Origin: CAZGRP01 sp964527995
GTDB lineage: Bacteria > Zhuqueibacterota > Zhuqueibacteria > Oceanimicrobiales > CAZGRP01
NCBI GenBank assembly: GCA_964527995.1
Contig: CAZGRP010000015.1
Span: 8,272 to 72,271, forward strand
DNA length: 64,000 nt
Direction of reading: 5' to 3'
Shown: piece by piece, positions 18,034 through 26,371 of the stretch
Numbering within the stretch: the stretch's first letter is position 1
How the letters are laid out: every line of letters begins with the position of its first letter
Position numbers and translations under genes: made by a program
Notes under the pieces: generated by a model
Databases searched by the model: none
The model's input: the letters and a program-made list of their open reading frames with translations, nothing else
What the model was told of the DNA's origin: nothing

Positions 18034-19257
18034 CTACTTCGTCAGCACGACCACCGCTTCTTCCTCCCGGGACGTGATACGTCGCAACGGCAAGGCCAAA
18101 ACAACCGCTACGAAGAGCACAATCCCGGCCGTCCAGTACGGCCAATTGATGCCCAGGGCGCCGTAGGTCCAGCCGCCCCAAAGGGGCCCCAGCATGCGCG
18201 CCAGGCTCGAGGTGGATCGGTTGACCCCGAGGACGCTTCCCTGCATCGAAGGGTCGCTGCGCAGCGACACAATGGTAGTCAACGTGGGGTTGGTCAGCGC
18301 AATTCCGACGCCGACCACGGCCAGCAGGACCATCAGTTCGCCAACATGAACTGCCAGAGGTACGAGACCGAGACCGAGCATGGTCAGAAACACACCCGTG
18401 ATCGCCAGCGGCCCCTCACCGAAGCGGTGCGACAGCCTGCCGATCAGGCCTCCCTGCACCACCGCTGACATCAAGCCGATGAAGGCGAAGAGGTAACCGT
18501 TGTGGGCTGCGTCGTAGCCGTACACCGCCTGCGTAAACAGCGGAAAGGTCATCTGCATGTTGGAAAAAGCGAAGATGGCCAGAAAGTAAACCGCCAGAGT
18601 GCGGGCCAGATCACGATTGCCCAAAGCTTTGAACAAAGCCTCGATTTCCGATCCCGGCCGCTGACGCTCTGCAGCCAAGCGGGCGCGCTCCTTTCCAGGC
18701 AGAGACTCGGGCAGGCGCACCAGAGCAAAAACAAAGGCAATGAAAGAGAGGGCAGCGGCAGCATAGCCAGGAAGGGAATAGCTGTACCGGCTGAGCAACC
18801 CGCCAATGGCCGGGCCGACGACGAAGCCGATGCCGAAAGCCGCCCCCACCAACCCCATGCCGCGGGCGCGATTCTCCGGCGTGGTGATGTCGGCGATGTA
18901 GGCCTGTGCTGTGGAGATGTTCGCACCGAACAGTCCGCCAGCCAGCCGTGAAATAAACAGCCAGAGAAGCGACGGTGCCCAGCCAAAGATCGTGTAGGAG
19001 ATCACCGAACCGGCGACGCTCATCAGCAGAATCGGCCGGCGGCCAACGCGGTCAGAGATCCACCCCCACAGCGGTGTGAACAGAAACTGGGCACCAGAGT
19101 AGGAGGTGCCGAGGAGACCGATGACCAGCGGGCTGGCACCGAAGGTCTCGGCGTAGAGCGGCAGCAGCGGCAGAATGATGCCGAAGCCGACCAGGTCGAT
19201 GAAGACGATCAGAAAGATGATGCCGAGAGAAGCGTTATGATGGCGTGAGCCGGACAC
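18034..19257 (-). CDS. MFS transporter, TetA-like drug/proton antiporter group
   Basis: 407 residues from GTG 19257 (an AAAGG lies about 10 bases before it); a GTG at 19290 is also possible. Helix 1 IFLIVFIDLVGFGIILPLLP, motif A GWISDRVGRRPILLMSVAGS, motif C-like GAAFGIGFVVGPAIGGLLSR and RLAGGLFGANISTAQAYIAD are typical of the TetA/12-helix efflux branch. An export role is likely, the substrate is not visible. It begins about 35 bases after the PAP2 gene stop, so it is probably cotranscribed with it. Confidence 0.88.
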   Translation of the reverse strand: MSGSRHHNASLGIIFLIVFIDLVGFGIILPLLPLYAETFGASPLVIGLLGTSYSGAQFLFTPLWGWISDRVGRRPILLMSVAGSVISYTIFGWAPSLLWLFISRLAGGLFGANISTAQAYIADITTPENRARGMGLVGAAFGIGFVVGPAIGGLLSRYSYSLPGYAAAALSFIAFVFALVRLPESLPGKERARLAAERQRPGSEIEALFKALGNRDLARTLAVYFLAIFAFSNMQMTFPLFTQAVYGYDAAHNGYLFAFIGLMSAVVQGGLIGRLSHRFGEGPLAITGVFLTMLGLGLVPLAVHVGELMVLLAVVGVGIALTNPTLTTIVSLRSDPSMQGSVLGVNRSTSSLARMLGPLWGGWTYGALGINWPYWTAGIVLFVAVVLALPLRRITSREEEAVVVLTK

Positions 19258-19293
19258 TCCTTTGATCCTTTGTTTCGACAAGGCCGGCACCCA

Positions 19294-20067
19294 TCAAAAG
19301 TCGATGCGAAAACCAACGCTCACCCGGCGGCCCGGGTCGATGGAAAGACCCTCCAGGTAGAGAAGTGACTGCCTCCGGCCGGTGACCGTCCGCGAAATCC
19401 AGGAATAGAAGGAAAGGATCTGTCGCCGAAAATGGTGTACGGCCAGAGCAGAAGCGGTACCATAGATGGCGCCGACGGCGACATCCGAGGGGTAGTGCAC
19501 GCCCTGATACATGCGCCCATAAGCCACCGTCGCAGCCCAGAAGTAGATTGGAACCGCGAGTCGCCACTCTCGGGTCTCGAGGGTAACGGCGCCAGCCAGA
19601 GCGAAGGCGGAGCTGCTGTGTCCGGAAGGGAAAGAGGCGCTCCCTGGGTTGTCGAGGCGGCGGATGTCGGGCAGTACTTCGAACGGCCGGCGGCGGTTGA
19701 CAATCTTCTTGGTCAGCGTCGTGACGCCGCCGTTCAAAAGCATGGTGGACGTGATCAACAGGCCGGCGTCGCGCGCTGAAGCATCATCACCCACCCAGCC
19801 GTACACGTAAACAGCCGGGCCGGTGGCATAGGCCAGGAAAAGGTTGCTTTCGATCACCTTGAAAGCATCGTCCGCCCACGGGGAGTGGGCCCGGTTGATC
19901 TTCCGGAGCAACTCCGTGTCGAGACCCTCGCCATGCACGGTGCCGGCCAAGGGCTGCAGGGCCAGCACGAACACGAGTCCAATGAGCAGCCGACCGTGTC
20001 GTCCGTCGGCCCGCCGGCACTGCATGTTGTGCTGTGACCGTAACCGCCTTTGTGCTGCTCCTTTCAC
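19294..20067 (-). CDS. PAP2 family phosphatase
   Basis: 257 residues from GTG 20067, chosen because GGAGG lies 5 bases upstream; a GTG at 20127 and an ATG at 20025 are alternatives. An N-terminal hydrophobic segment (LLIGLVFVLALQPLAG) acts as signal or anchor. The three PAP2 motifs are present: KKIVNRRRPF, FPSGHSSSAFAL and GRMYQGVHYPSD. A lipid-phosphate or polyprenyl-pyrophosphate phosphatase acting on the outer face of the inner membrane is expected. After the last motif, a tail of about 60 residues resembles a beta-strand end (RRVSVGFRIDF), which is unusual and might tie it to the outer membrane. Confidence 0.85.
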   Translation of the reverse strand: MKGAAQRRLRSQHNMQCRRADGRHGRLLIGLVFVLALQPLAGTVHGEGLDTELLRKINRAHSPWADDAFKVIESNLFLAYATGPAVYVYGWVGDDASARDAGLLITSTMLLNGGVTTLTKKIVNRRRPFEVLPDIRRLDNPGSASFPSGHSSSAFALAGAVTLETREWRLAVPIYFWAATVAYGRMYQGVHYPSDVAVGAIYGTASALAVHHFRRQILSFYSWISRTVTGRRQSLLYLEGLSIDPGRRVSVGFRIDF

Positions 20068-20183
20068 CTCTTCCTCCGAATCGGATAAAAAAACTCCTGT
20101 CTGCTGGACTGCTGGTCGCAGTGTCACAGGCAGGAGTCATCATCCCGGGTGGGCGGTTTTGGCGGACTCCATCGCCGACTGGC

Positions 20184-20212
20184 AATATAGTACTTTTTCC
20201 CAGACAAAGCAA
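20184..20212 (-). promoter_or_regulatory. promoter of the PAP2-MFS unit
   Basis: Minus strand TTGCTT (20207-20212), 17-base spacer, TATATT (20184-20189). Divergent from the plus-strand promoter at 20239. Confidence 0.6.
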
Positions 20213-20238
20213 GAAGCAATCAGACCCGGAGTTTTTAC

Positions 20239-20267
20239 TTGAAATTAGGCCGTGCCTGTTCTATATT
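20239..20267 (+). promoter_or_regulatory. plus-strand promoter ahead of the EEP-family gene
   Basis: TTGAAA (20239-20244), 17-base spacer, TATATT (20262-20267). The next certain gene starts 400 bases downstream. Confidence 0.55.
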
Positions 20268-20668
20268 GCCACGGACCGGCGCGCTGCTCGGCTCGAGTTT
20301 TCGCAGTCTCGCTTCAGCCTTCCGGCTCTGCAGCTCATGAGCAACGGCCACATCGACAAATCCCGACTGCCGAAGTTGCCGGAAGCCGACCAACTCAAGC
20401 TCGGCGAAATCCTGTTTCAGTATCATTACTAGCGACTGCCGCGCGGCTCGTTGATCCTGATCCTACCCCGGAGACACTCCCGCGGACTCGCCATGACGGC
20501 GGGCCTGGCGCAGTTCGCGGCGCTGGCCTTCAACGCAATCGGCTGCCAGATTGTGCAGAATGCGGAGCTCGCACGCTTCCTCGACACCACCAAAGGACCC
20601 CGCCACAGGCAGCGGAATGAAGCCCAGAGAGGGTCCCTACACGATCGGATCCAGGAGGAGAGCCGGCC
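20268..20668 (+). other. 400-base leader or small-gene region
   Basis: Transcribed from the promoter at 20239 but with no certain gene. A 31-codon frame at 20338-20432 (MSNGHIDKSRLPKLPEADQL, ending LKLGEILFQYHY) is the only plausible small protein; it lacks a Shine-Dalgarno sequence. The rest shows no conserved signal to me. Confidence 0.25.
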
Positions 20669-21631
20669 ATGCCCCAGTACACGATCATGTCGTACAACAT
20701 CCGGCACATGAATCGGATGTTCGAGTCCAACGCCATCAAGCCGCGGGAGAGGAAGCGGGCCGAAAAGATCGCCTCGGTGATCCTGGGCATTCACCCTCAC
20801 ATCCTTGGAATCTGCGAAGCAGCCAATGCCCCGGAGGAGCACAACCACTTCATCGATGCCTTTCTGGCCAGCGCCGGCTATCGACTGGCGCACGGCGTCA
20901 GTCGCGGTGGCCAGAACCTGGTGTTCTATTACCGGGAGCCCTTCTCGGTCGCCTCAGTCGATGCGGCTCTCTCCTACTATGACCCGTGGGAGGACGACGT
21001 GGACGATGACGGCTTGAAGGAACGGCACCGCTGGGAACGCAAACCTCTCGAGGTCGTCTTCCGGCTCGGCTCAAATGGGCCCCGGCTGCGGACGATCCTG
21101 GTGCATGCCAAATCGAAGGTGATCTTCTCGGTAGTCGATCTGTACGCATTCCAAAAGATTTCAGCAGCCAACCGCAAGCGTCTGGTGGCCCAGGCCCTGC
21201 GGCTGCGCGCTCGTCTCGACGCACTGCTTCAAGAGCCACAGGCCATACCCTTCGTGGTCATGGGCGACATGAACGACGGCCCCGGTCTCGATCCGTTCGA
21301 GAAAATGGTAGGGCGGAGTTTTGTGGAGACCGTCATGGGATCGGTGTTTGAAGCTGGCAAGATCCTGCACAACGCCCTCTGGTGGATGTCGAAGGACCGC
21401 AATCTCCGAAAGGAGCTATGGACGGCTCGCTTTCCGGACCCGATCGTCAAAACCGGCCGCGGCGGGTACCATCAGGTATGGATCGACCATATCCTGCTAT
21501 CGCCTGACATGCTTCAGTCCGGCGGAGCTGTCCGCTATGTGGCGAAATCGGGCGGCGTCGCACCCAAGAACCGCGACGCATCGGTGGCCTCCGATCATTT
21601 CGGCGTCTTCGCCCAACTGGAAGCCGACTGA
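20669..21631 (+). CDS. endonuclease/exonuclease/phosphatase family protein
   Basis: 320 residues, ATG preceded by CAGGAGGAGAG. EEP (DNase I-like) fold: TIMSYNIRHMNRMF (Asn), GICEAANAPEE (metal-binding Glu), FVVMGDMNDGPG (catalytic Asp and Asn) and the C-terminal SDHFGVFAQL (Asp-His pair). No signal peptide, so it is cytoplasmic. Substrate cannot be told: the family covers nucleases, lipid phosphatases and inositol phosphatases. An insertion with RHRWERKPLEVVFRL and WWMSKDRNLRKELWTARFPD is specific to a subgroup of bacterial EEP proteins. Confidence 0.85.
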   Translation: MPQYTIMSYNIRHMNRMFESNAIKPRERKRAEKIASVILGIHPHILGICEAANAPEEHNHFIDAFLASAGYRLAHGVSRGGQNLVFYYREPFSVASVDAALSYYDPWEDDVDDDGLKERHRWERKPLEVVFRLGSNGPRLRTILVHAKSKVIFSVVDLYAFQKISAANRKRLVAQALRLRARLDALLQEPQAIPFVVMGDMNDGPGLDPFEKMVGRSFVETVMGSVFEAGKILHNALWWMSKDRNLRKELWTARFPDPIVKTGRGGYHQVWIDHILLSPDMLQSGGAVRYVAKSGGVAPKNRDASVASDHFGVFAQLEAD

Positions 21632-21781
21632 GGTTCTTCGCCGGCCGCAGGCGAAGCAGATGCGACGCCGCTGGTGAGAAAGAAGAAACGGTTGCGCAAG
21701 AAAAAAACGGAGCGCTTCCCAATGGCGTGGCCGCACCGCAGCGGGGAAGTGCCATGACCAAACTGCAGGAAGGAGAGGGGC

Positions 21782-22900
21782 ATGAGTCGACACACAATCC
21801 CACTTGGCCGCATCCTTGGCATCCCTATCGGCATCGACTATTCCTGGTTCCTCATCTTCGCGCTACTTATATGGACTCTCGCCGTGGGCTACTTTCCAAA
21901 CGCCTTCCCGACCTGGTCCACGGGGATGTACTGGTTTATCGGCGGCGCTACGTCTATCCTGCTGTTCGTCAGCGTCCTGCTGCACGAGCTCGGGCATTCC
22001 ATCGTCGCCTTGCGCTACCGCGTGCCCGTGCGAAGCATCACTCTCTTCATCTTTGGCGGGGTGTCACAGATCGCCACCCAACCTCCCAGCCCAGCGGCTG
22101 AATTCTGGATTGCGATCGCCGGCCCGATCGTCAGCTTTGGCCTGGCTGCGATCTTCACCCTCCTCGAGCCCGCGGTGCGGTCGATTTCGCCCCTCTTCGG
22201 TCTGGTCAAATACCTGGCCTATATCAACGCCGCCCTGGCGGTATTCAACCTCATCCCAGGGTTTCCGCTCGACGGCGGCCGGGTGTTTCGCGCCATCGTT
22301 TGGGGGGCGACGCACAACATGCGCAAGGCAACCATTACGGCTGCCACCGTGGGCCGCGTCTTCGCCTTCCTGTTCATCTTCGTCGGCGTGTTGCAGATGT
22401 TCGGAGGCAACTTCATCGGCGGCCTGTGGATCGCCTTCATCGGTTGGTTCCTGGAGAGCGCTGCCGTGGCACAGACACAGCAGCAGTTCATTCACGATTT
22501 GCTGGCCGGACACAAGGTTGTTGAGGCGATGAGTCGAGACTACGTCAGCGTGCCGGCCGAAACCACGCTTCAGGATCTGGTAAATGAGCACATTCTCGGC
22601 AGTGGTCGGCGCAGCTTTGTGGTGAAACAAGGCGACCAGGTGGTGGGGCTGCTCACCCTGCACCACGTCAAGCAGATACCGAGGCCGGAGTGGACATCGA
22701 CCACCGTCGCTGAAGTGATGACTCCAGCGGCCGAAACCCGACAGGTCACGCCGGAGACAGAGCTGTGGTCCGCTCTGGAGGAGATGGACCGGGACGGCGT
22801 CAATCAGCTCCCGGTGATGAAAGACGGCGAACTGCTCGGCATTCTGGGTCGCGATGACGTCATCAGCTACCTGAAGCTCTTGCGTGAAATCGGCGCTTAA
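21782..22900 (+). CDS. site-2 protease family (M50) with two CBS domains
   Basis: 372 residues. The membrane part (about residues 1-215) has six hydrophobic segments, with the zinc motif HELGH in SVLLHELGHSIVALRYR and the second ligand motif FNLIPGFPLDGGRVFRAI (NPDG-like LDGG). Residues about 240-365 form a CBS pair (VVEAMSRDYVSVPAETTLQD and VAEVMTPAAETRQVTPETEL), which usually binds adenosine nucleotides. An intramembrane protease that may cleave anti-sigma or other membrane regulators. The two ECF/anti-sigma pairs in this window are conceivable substrates, as inference only. GGAAGGAGAGG precedes the ATG. Confidence 0.93.
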   Translation: MSRHTIPLGRILGIPIGIDYSWFLIFALLIWTLAVGYFPNAFPTWSTGMYWFIGGATSILLFVSVLLHELGHSIVALRYRVPVRSITLFIFGGVSQIATQPPSPAAEFWIAIAGPIVSFGLAAIFTLLEPAVRSISPLFGLVKYLAYINAALAVFNLIPGFPLDGGRVFRAIVWGATHNMRKATITAATVGRVFAFLFIFVGVLQMFGGNFIGGLWIAFIGWFLESAAVAQTQQQFIHDLLAGHKVVEAMSRDYVSVPAETTLQDLVNEHILGSGRRSFVVKQGDQVVGLLTLHHVKQIPRPEWTSTTVAEVMTPAAETRQVTPETELWSALEEMDRDGVNQLPVMKDGELLGILGRDDVISYLKLLREIGA

Positions 22901-23011
22901 GGCCGGCGTTGCCGGCCCGGCTGCTTCGGCTCATGAAATTGCAGCAGGCCAGCTTCTGCGGTTATGCGATCTGGGCTTCCTGAACAGAATATTGTAGGGA
23001 ACAAAGGGACC

Positions 23012-24163
23012 ATGCTCGAAAAGGGTGATAAGGCCTTCCTGGAGGCGGCCGATATGGGTCATCTCCTTGAGGTCTTGAAAAGGAGAGGATACCAGGTTAT
23101 CGGGCCGACCGTGCGCGACGGAGCGATCGTCTACGATCAACTTCACTCCCTGTCGAGCCTGCCGGTTGGATGGACGGACGAACAGGACGGCGGCACATAT
23201 CGCCTGAAGAGACGCAACGACGCAGCTCTCTTTGGCTATGTCGTCGGGCCTCAATCGTGGAAGAAGTTCCTGCACCCGCCTATTCTGCGCCTCTGGCGAG
23301 CCCGGCGGCAGGGCAACGGTTTCGAAATCGAAGACAACGATCCGGATCCGGGCAGGTTCGCGTTCGTGGGGGTCCGAGCCTGCGAGCTCCATGCCATCGC
23401 CATCCAGGACAGGGTCTTCATCGGCAGCGACTACGTGGAGCCCACCTATCGGTCGCGGCGGGAAGAGGTGTTCATCGTGGCAGTGAACTGCGGCCAGGCC
23501 GGCGGTACCTGCTTTTGCGTGTCGATGAACACCGGCCCGAAGGTAACCTCCGGTTTCGATCTCGCCTTGACGGAGGTCATAGGGCACGAGCAGCACTACT
23601 TCGTCGTCGAGGTCGGCTCGGGGCCGGGCGCCGAAGTGCTCAGCGAGCTGCGCCACAGGGAAGCCACGGCGGAGGAACGGAACGCTGCAGAACGGATCGC
23701 CGACGAGACGGCCGAAGCCATGGGCCGCACCCTGGATACCACCGACATCAAGGAATTGCTCTACCGGAACTATGAGCATCCACGCTGGGACGAGGTCGCC
23801 ACACGCTGCCTCACCTGCGCCAACTGCACCATGGTGTGTCCCACCTGTTTCTGCACCACGGTCGAGGACGTCACCGACCTGACCGGTGAGCACGCCGAAC
23901 GATGGCGCCGCTGGGACTCGTGTTTCACCATGGACTTTTCCTACATCCATGGCGGCAGCGTCCGTTCATCGGCAAAGGCACGCTACCGGCAATGGATGAC
24001 GCACAAGCTCGCATCCTGGATCGACCAGTTCGGATCCTCCGGCTGCGTCGGCTGCGGTCGCTGCATCACCTGGTGCCCCGTTGCCATCGACATCACAGAG
24101 GAGGTCCAGGCGATTCGCCACAGCGAGAACGCGACCGAAACTGTGCGATCCCAAGCCGGCTGA
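23012..24163 (+). CDS. hydB: group 3b-type hydrogenase, iron-sulfur electron-transfer subunit (HydB-like)
   Basis: 383 residues from ATG 23012 (AAAGGGACC upstream). The N-terminal two thirds match the HydB/anaerobic sulfite reductase A family (FAFVGVRACELHAIAIQDRV, VNCGQAGGTCFC). The C-terminus has two 4Fe-4S clusters: CLTCANCTMVCPTCFC and CVGCGRCITWCPVAID. It carries electrons between the small subunit and the FAD subunit. First gene of the hydrogenase operon hydB, cNMP-binding, hydG, hydD, hydA. A 7-bp hairpin GGCCGGC/GCCGGCC at 22901-22917 separates it from the protease gene, without a U-tract. Confidence 0.9.
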   Translation: MLEKGDKAFLEAADMGHLLEVLKRRGYQVIGPTVRDGAIVYDQLHSLSSLPVGWTDEQDGGTYRLKRRNDAALFGYVVGPQSWKKFLHPPILRLWRARRQGNGFEIEDNDPDPGRFAFVGVRACELHAIAIQDRVFIGSDYVEPTYRSRREEVFIVAVNCGQAGGTCFCVSMNTGPKVTSGFDLALTEVIGHEQHYFVVEVGSGPGAEVLSELRHREATAEERNAAERIADETAEAMGRTLDTTDIKELLYRNYEHPRWDEVATRCLTCANCTMVCPTCFCTTVEDVTDLTGEHAERWRRWDSCFTMDFSYIHGGSVRSSAKARYRQWMTHKLASWIDQFGSSGCVGCGRCITWCPVAIDITEEVQAIRHSENATETVRSQAG

Positions 24164-24257
24164 GGCCGCCGCGGTGAAAGGGAGGCGGCCCCTCAGCGGC
24201 AGGCCATTCGGTTCCTTTCGCCGTTCCTTTTGAAAGCCCCGAAAGGAGATCTGAACC

Positions 24258-24719
24258 ATGCAAACGCTTGAAGCGATCCTGGCTGAACACCCTTTCTTAC
24301 AGGGTCTGGAGCCGCGTCATTTGAGCCTGATTGTCGGATGCGCCTCGAATGTTCGTTTCAACGCCGGAGATTTTATTTTCCGGGAAGGGGAAGAGGCCAA
24401 CGAGTTCTATGTCATCCGCCACGGGAAGGTCGCCCTGGAAGTCTTCGCGCCGGATCGAGGCCCCATCATCATCGACACGCTGGTGGAAGGCGAGGTGCTG
24501 GGGTGGTCGTGGCTGATCCCGCCCTACATCTGGCACTTCGACGCCCGAGCCGCGGAACTGACGCGCGCCATCGCCCTGGATGGAAAGTGCCTGCGCCAGA
24601 AGTGCGAAGACGACCACGATCTCGGCTATGAGCTCCTGAAACGGTTCGCTCACATCATGGAGCAGCGCCTGCAAGCCACACGTCTGCGGCTACTGGATCT
24701 CTACGGCGTTCACTCCTGA
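24258..24719 (+). CDS. cyclic-nucleotide-binding domain protein in the hydrogenase operon
   Basis: 153 residues: a single CRP/FNR-type beta-roll with DFIFREGEEANEFYVIRHGK and IDTLVEGEVLGWSWLIPP, then helices ending LLKRFAHIMEQRLQATRLRL. There is no helix-turn-helix after the C-helix, so this is not a DNA-binding CRP. It sits between the FeS and FAD subunit genes (94 and 11 base spacings). Similar stand-alone cNMP-binding genes occur in bacterial group 3b hydrogenase clusters, which suggests a subunit or allosteric regulator responding to a nucleotide. Whether it binds cAMP is not known; the phosphate-binding cassette (GEVLGWSWL) lacks the usual Arg-Thr/Ser-Ala ending. Confidence 0.87.
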   Translation: MQTLEAILAEHPFLQGLEPRHLSLIVGCASNVRFNAGDFIFREGEEANEFYVIRHGKVALEVFAPDRGPIIIDTLVEGEVLGWSWLIPPYIWHFDARAAELTRAIALDGKCLRQKCEDDHDLGYELLKRFAHIMEQRLQATRLRLLDLYGVHS

Positions 24720-24730
24720 GGGCATGGAAG

Positions 24731-25567
24731 ATGGTGACCGTAGCCGATCCGATGCGGCCGCAACTCTTTCGAGTCCGGCGGAGACGAAACGAAACCGCCG
24801 ACACCTTCACGCTGGAGCTGGAGCCGACCAACAGCAGTCAAGCCCCCTCCTTTTCCCCGGGTCAGTTCAACATGCTCTACGTGTACGGTGTCGGAGAAAT
24901 TCCGATTTCGATCAGTGGCGATCCCACGCGGCCCGAAATTCTGGTGCACACGACCCGGGCTGTCGGCACTGTGACACAGGCCATGAGGAAACTGCGCCAA
25001 GGCGAGATCCTCGGCGTCCGCGGCCCTTTCGGCAATCCCTGGCCGGTCTCCGAAGCGATCGGAAACGACGTGGTGATCGTCGCCGGGGGCATCGGCCTGG
25101 CGCCGCTGCGGCCGGTCATGTACCATGTCCTGTCACAACGAGATCGGTATGGCAAGGTTGCCCTGCTCTACGGCACCCGCACTCCGGAAGACATCCTCTA
25201 CCGCAGGGAACTGGAGAGCTGGCGCGGGCGGTTCGATCTGGAAGTGGTGATCACGGTCGATCACGCCCTCAGAGGCTGGCGAGGGAACGTCGGCGTGGTC
25301 ACCACCCTGATCCCACGGCTCCAGTTTGATCGCCTGAATACCGTGGCCATGGTGTGTGGTCCGGAGGTGATGATGCGTTTCACGGTATTGGAGCTTCTGA
25401 AGCGTGGCCTGACGACAGAAAATATCTACATCTCCATGGAGAGAAACATGAAGTGCGCCGTCGGATTCTGCGGTCACTGCCAGTTCGGGCCTGACTTCAT
25501 CTGCAAAGACGGTCCCGTCTTTCGTTATGACCGTGTCAGGAAACTGTTTGGAATACGGGAGGCTTAG
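24731..25567 (+). CDS. hydG: hydrogenase FAD/NAD(P)-binding subunit (HydG-like)
   Basis: 278 residues. Ferredoxin-NADP reductase-like: FAD-binding barrel (FSPGQFNMLYVYGVGEIPIS), NAD(P) domain (VVIVAGGIGLAPLRPVMYHV, LLYGTRTPEDILYRREL) and a C-terminal 2Fe-2S site (MERNMKCAVGFCGHCQFGPD then FICKDGPVF). It passes electrons between NAD(P)H and the iron-sulfur relay of the hydrogenase. It begins 11 bases after the cNMP-binding gene and ends 3 bases before the small subunit. Not to be confused with the [FeFe]-hydrogenase maturase of the same letter name. Confidence 0.93.
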   Translation: MVTVADPMRPQLFRVRRRRNETADTFTLELEPTNSSQAPSFSPGQFNMLYVYGVGEIPISISGDPTRPEILVHTTRAVGTVTQAMRKLRQGEILGVRGPFGNPWPVSEAIGNDVVIVAGGIGLAPLRPVMYHVLSQRDRYGKVALLYGTRTPEDILYRRELESWRGRFDLEVVITVDHALRGWRGNVGVVTTLIPRLQFDRLNTVAMVCGPEVMMRFTVLELLKRGLTTENIYISMERNMKCAVGFCGHCQFGPDFICKDGPVFRYDRVRKLFGIREA

Positions 25568-25570
25568 GCC

Positions 25571-26371
25571 ATGGCGACTAAACGCAAACCCAAGCTGGCC
25601 GTGTGGAAGTTTGCCTCATGCGATGGCTGCCAGCTCAGCCTCCTCGACTGCGAAGATGAACTTCTGGCGGTGGCCGGCGAGGTCGAGATCGCCAATTTCC
25701 CAGAGGCATCACGAGCCGTGATCAAAGGACCGTACGACCTGTCTCTGGTGGAAGGTTCCATCACCACCGCCCACGACGCCGAACGCATCCATCAGGTGCG
25801 CCGCTCTTCCAAGTTCCTGGTGACCATCGGGGCGTGCGCCACAGCCGGCGGCATCCAGGCGTTGCGCAATTTCAACGATGTGAAGGAGTTCCTTTCGATT
25901 GTCTACGCCACCCCTCAGTACATCCAGACGCTGAACAAGTCGACCCCGATTGCTGACCATGTACCGGTCGACTTCGAACTGCGCGGCTGTCCCATCAACA
26001 AAGAGCAGCTCCTGGAAGTGATCAGCGCCTTCTTGCACGGCCGCAAGCCGAACACGCCGCCGCACAGCGTCTGCATCGAGTGCAAACTACGCGGCACGGT
26101 CTGCGTGATGGTGGCCCATGGAACGCCCTGCCTGGGGCCCGTCACTCATGCCGGGTGCGGTGCGATCTGCCCCAGTTATGATCGCGGCTGTTACGGCTGC
26201 TTTGGGCCGAAGGAGACGCCCAACACCGGTTCGTTGAGCGACCGCTGGACCGACCTGGGCGTGAAACAGGAGGACATCGTCCGCGCTTTCCGCAGCTTCA
26301 ATGCCTTCGCCGACTCTTTCCGCAAACAATCCGAGCTGCTTGAAAGCATTGAAACCGGAGCATCCCTTTGA
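25571..26371 (+). CDS. hydD: group 3b-type [NiFe] hydrogenase small subunit (HydD-like)
   Basis: 266 residues with no twin-arginine signal, so cytoplasmic. Proximal cluster: FASCDGCQLSLLDCEDE, LVTIGACATAGGIQALRNF and FELRGCPINKEQLL; further cysteines for medial and distal clusters are in CIECKLRGTVCVMVAHGTPC and GCGAICPSYDRGCYGCFGPK. It carries electrons from the Ni-Fe site to HydB/HydG. Overlaps the large-subunit start by 4 bases. Confidence 0.94.
   Translation: MATKRKPKLAVWKFASCDGCQLSLLDCEDELLAVAGEVEIANFPEASRAVIKGPYDLSLVEGSITTAHDAERIHQVRRSSKFLVTIGACATAGGIQALRNFNDVKEFLSIVYATPQYIQTLNKSTPIADHVPVDFELRGCPINKEQLLEVISAFLHGRKPNTPPHSVCIECKLRGTVCVMVAHGTPCLGPVTHAGCGAICPSYDRGCYGCFGPKETPNTGSLSDRWTDLGVKQEDIVRAFRSFNAFADSFRKQSELLESIETGASL

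Noticed and set aside
24258..24719. CRP-type transcription factor of the hydrogenase operon
   Set aside because: The protein ends after the C-helix and has no helix-turn-helix.
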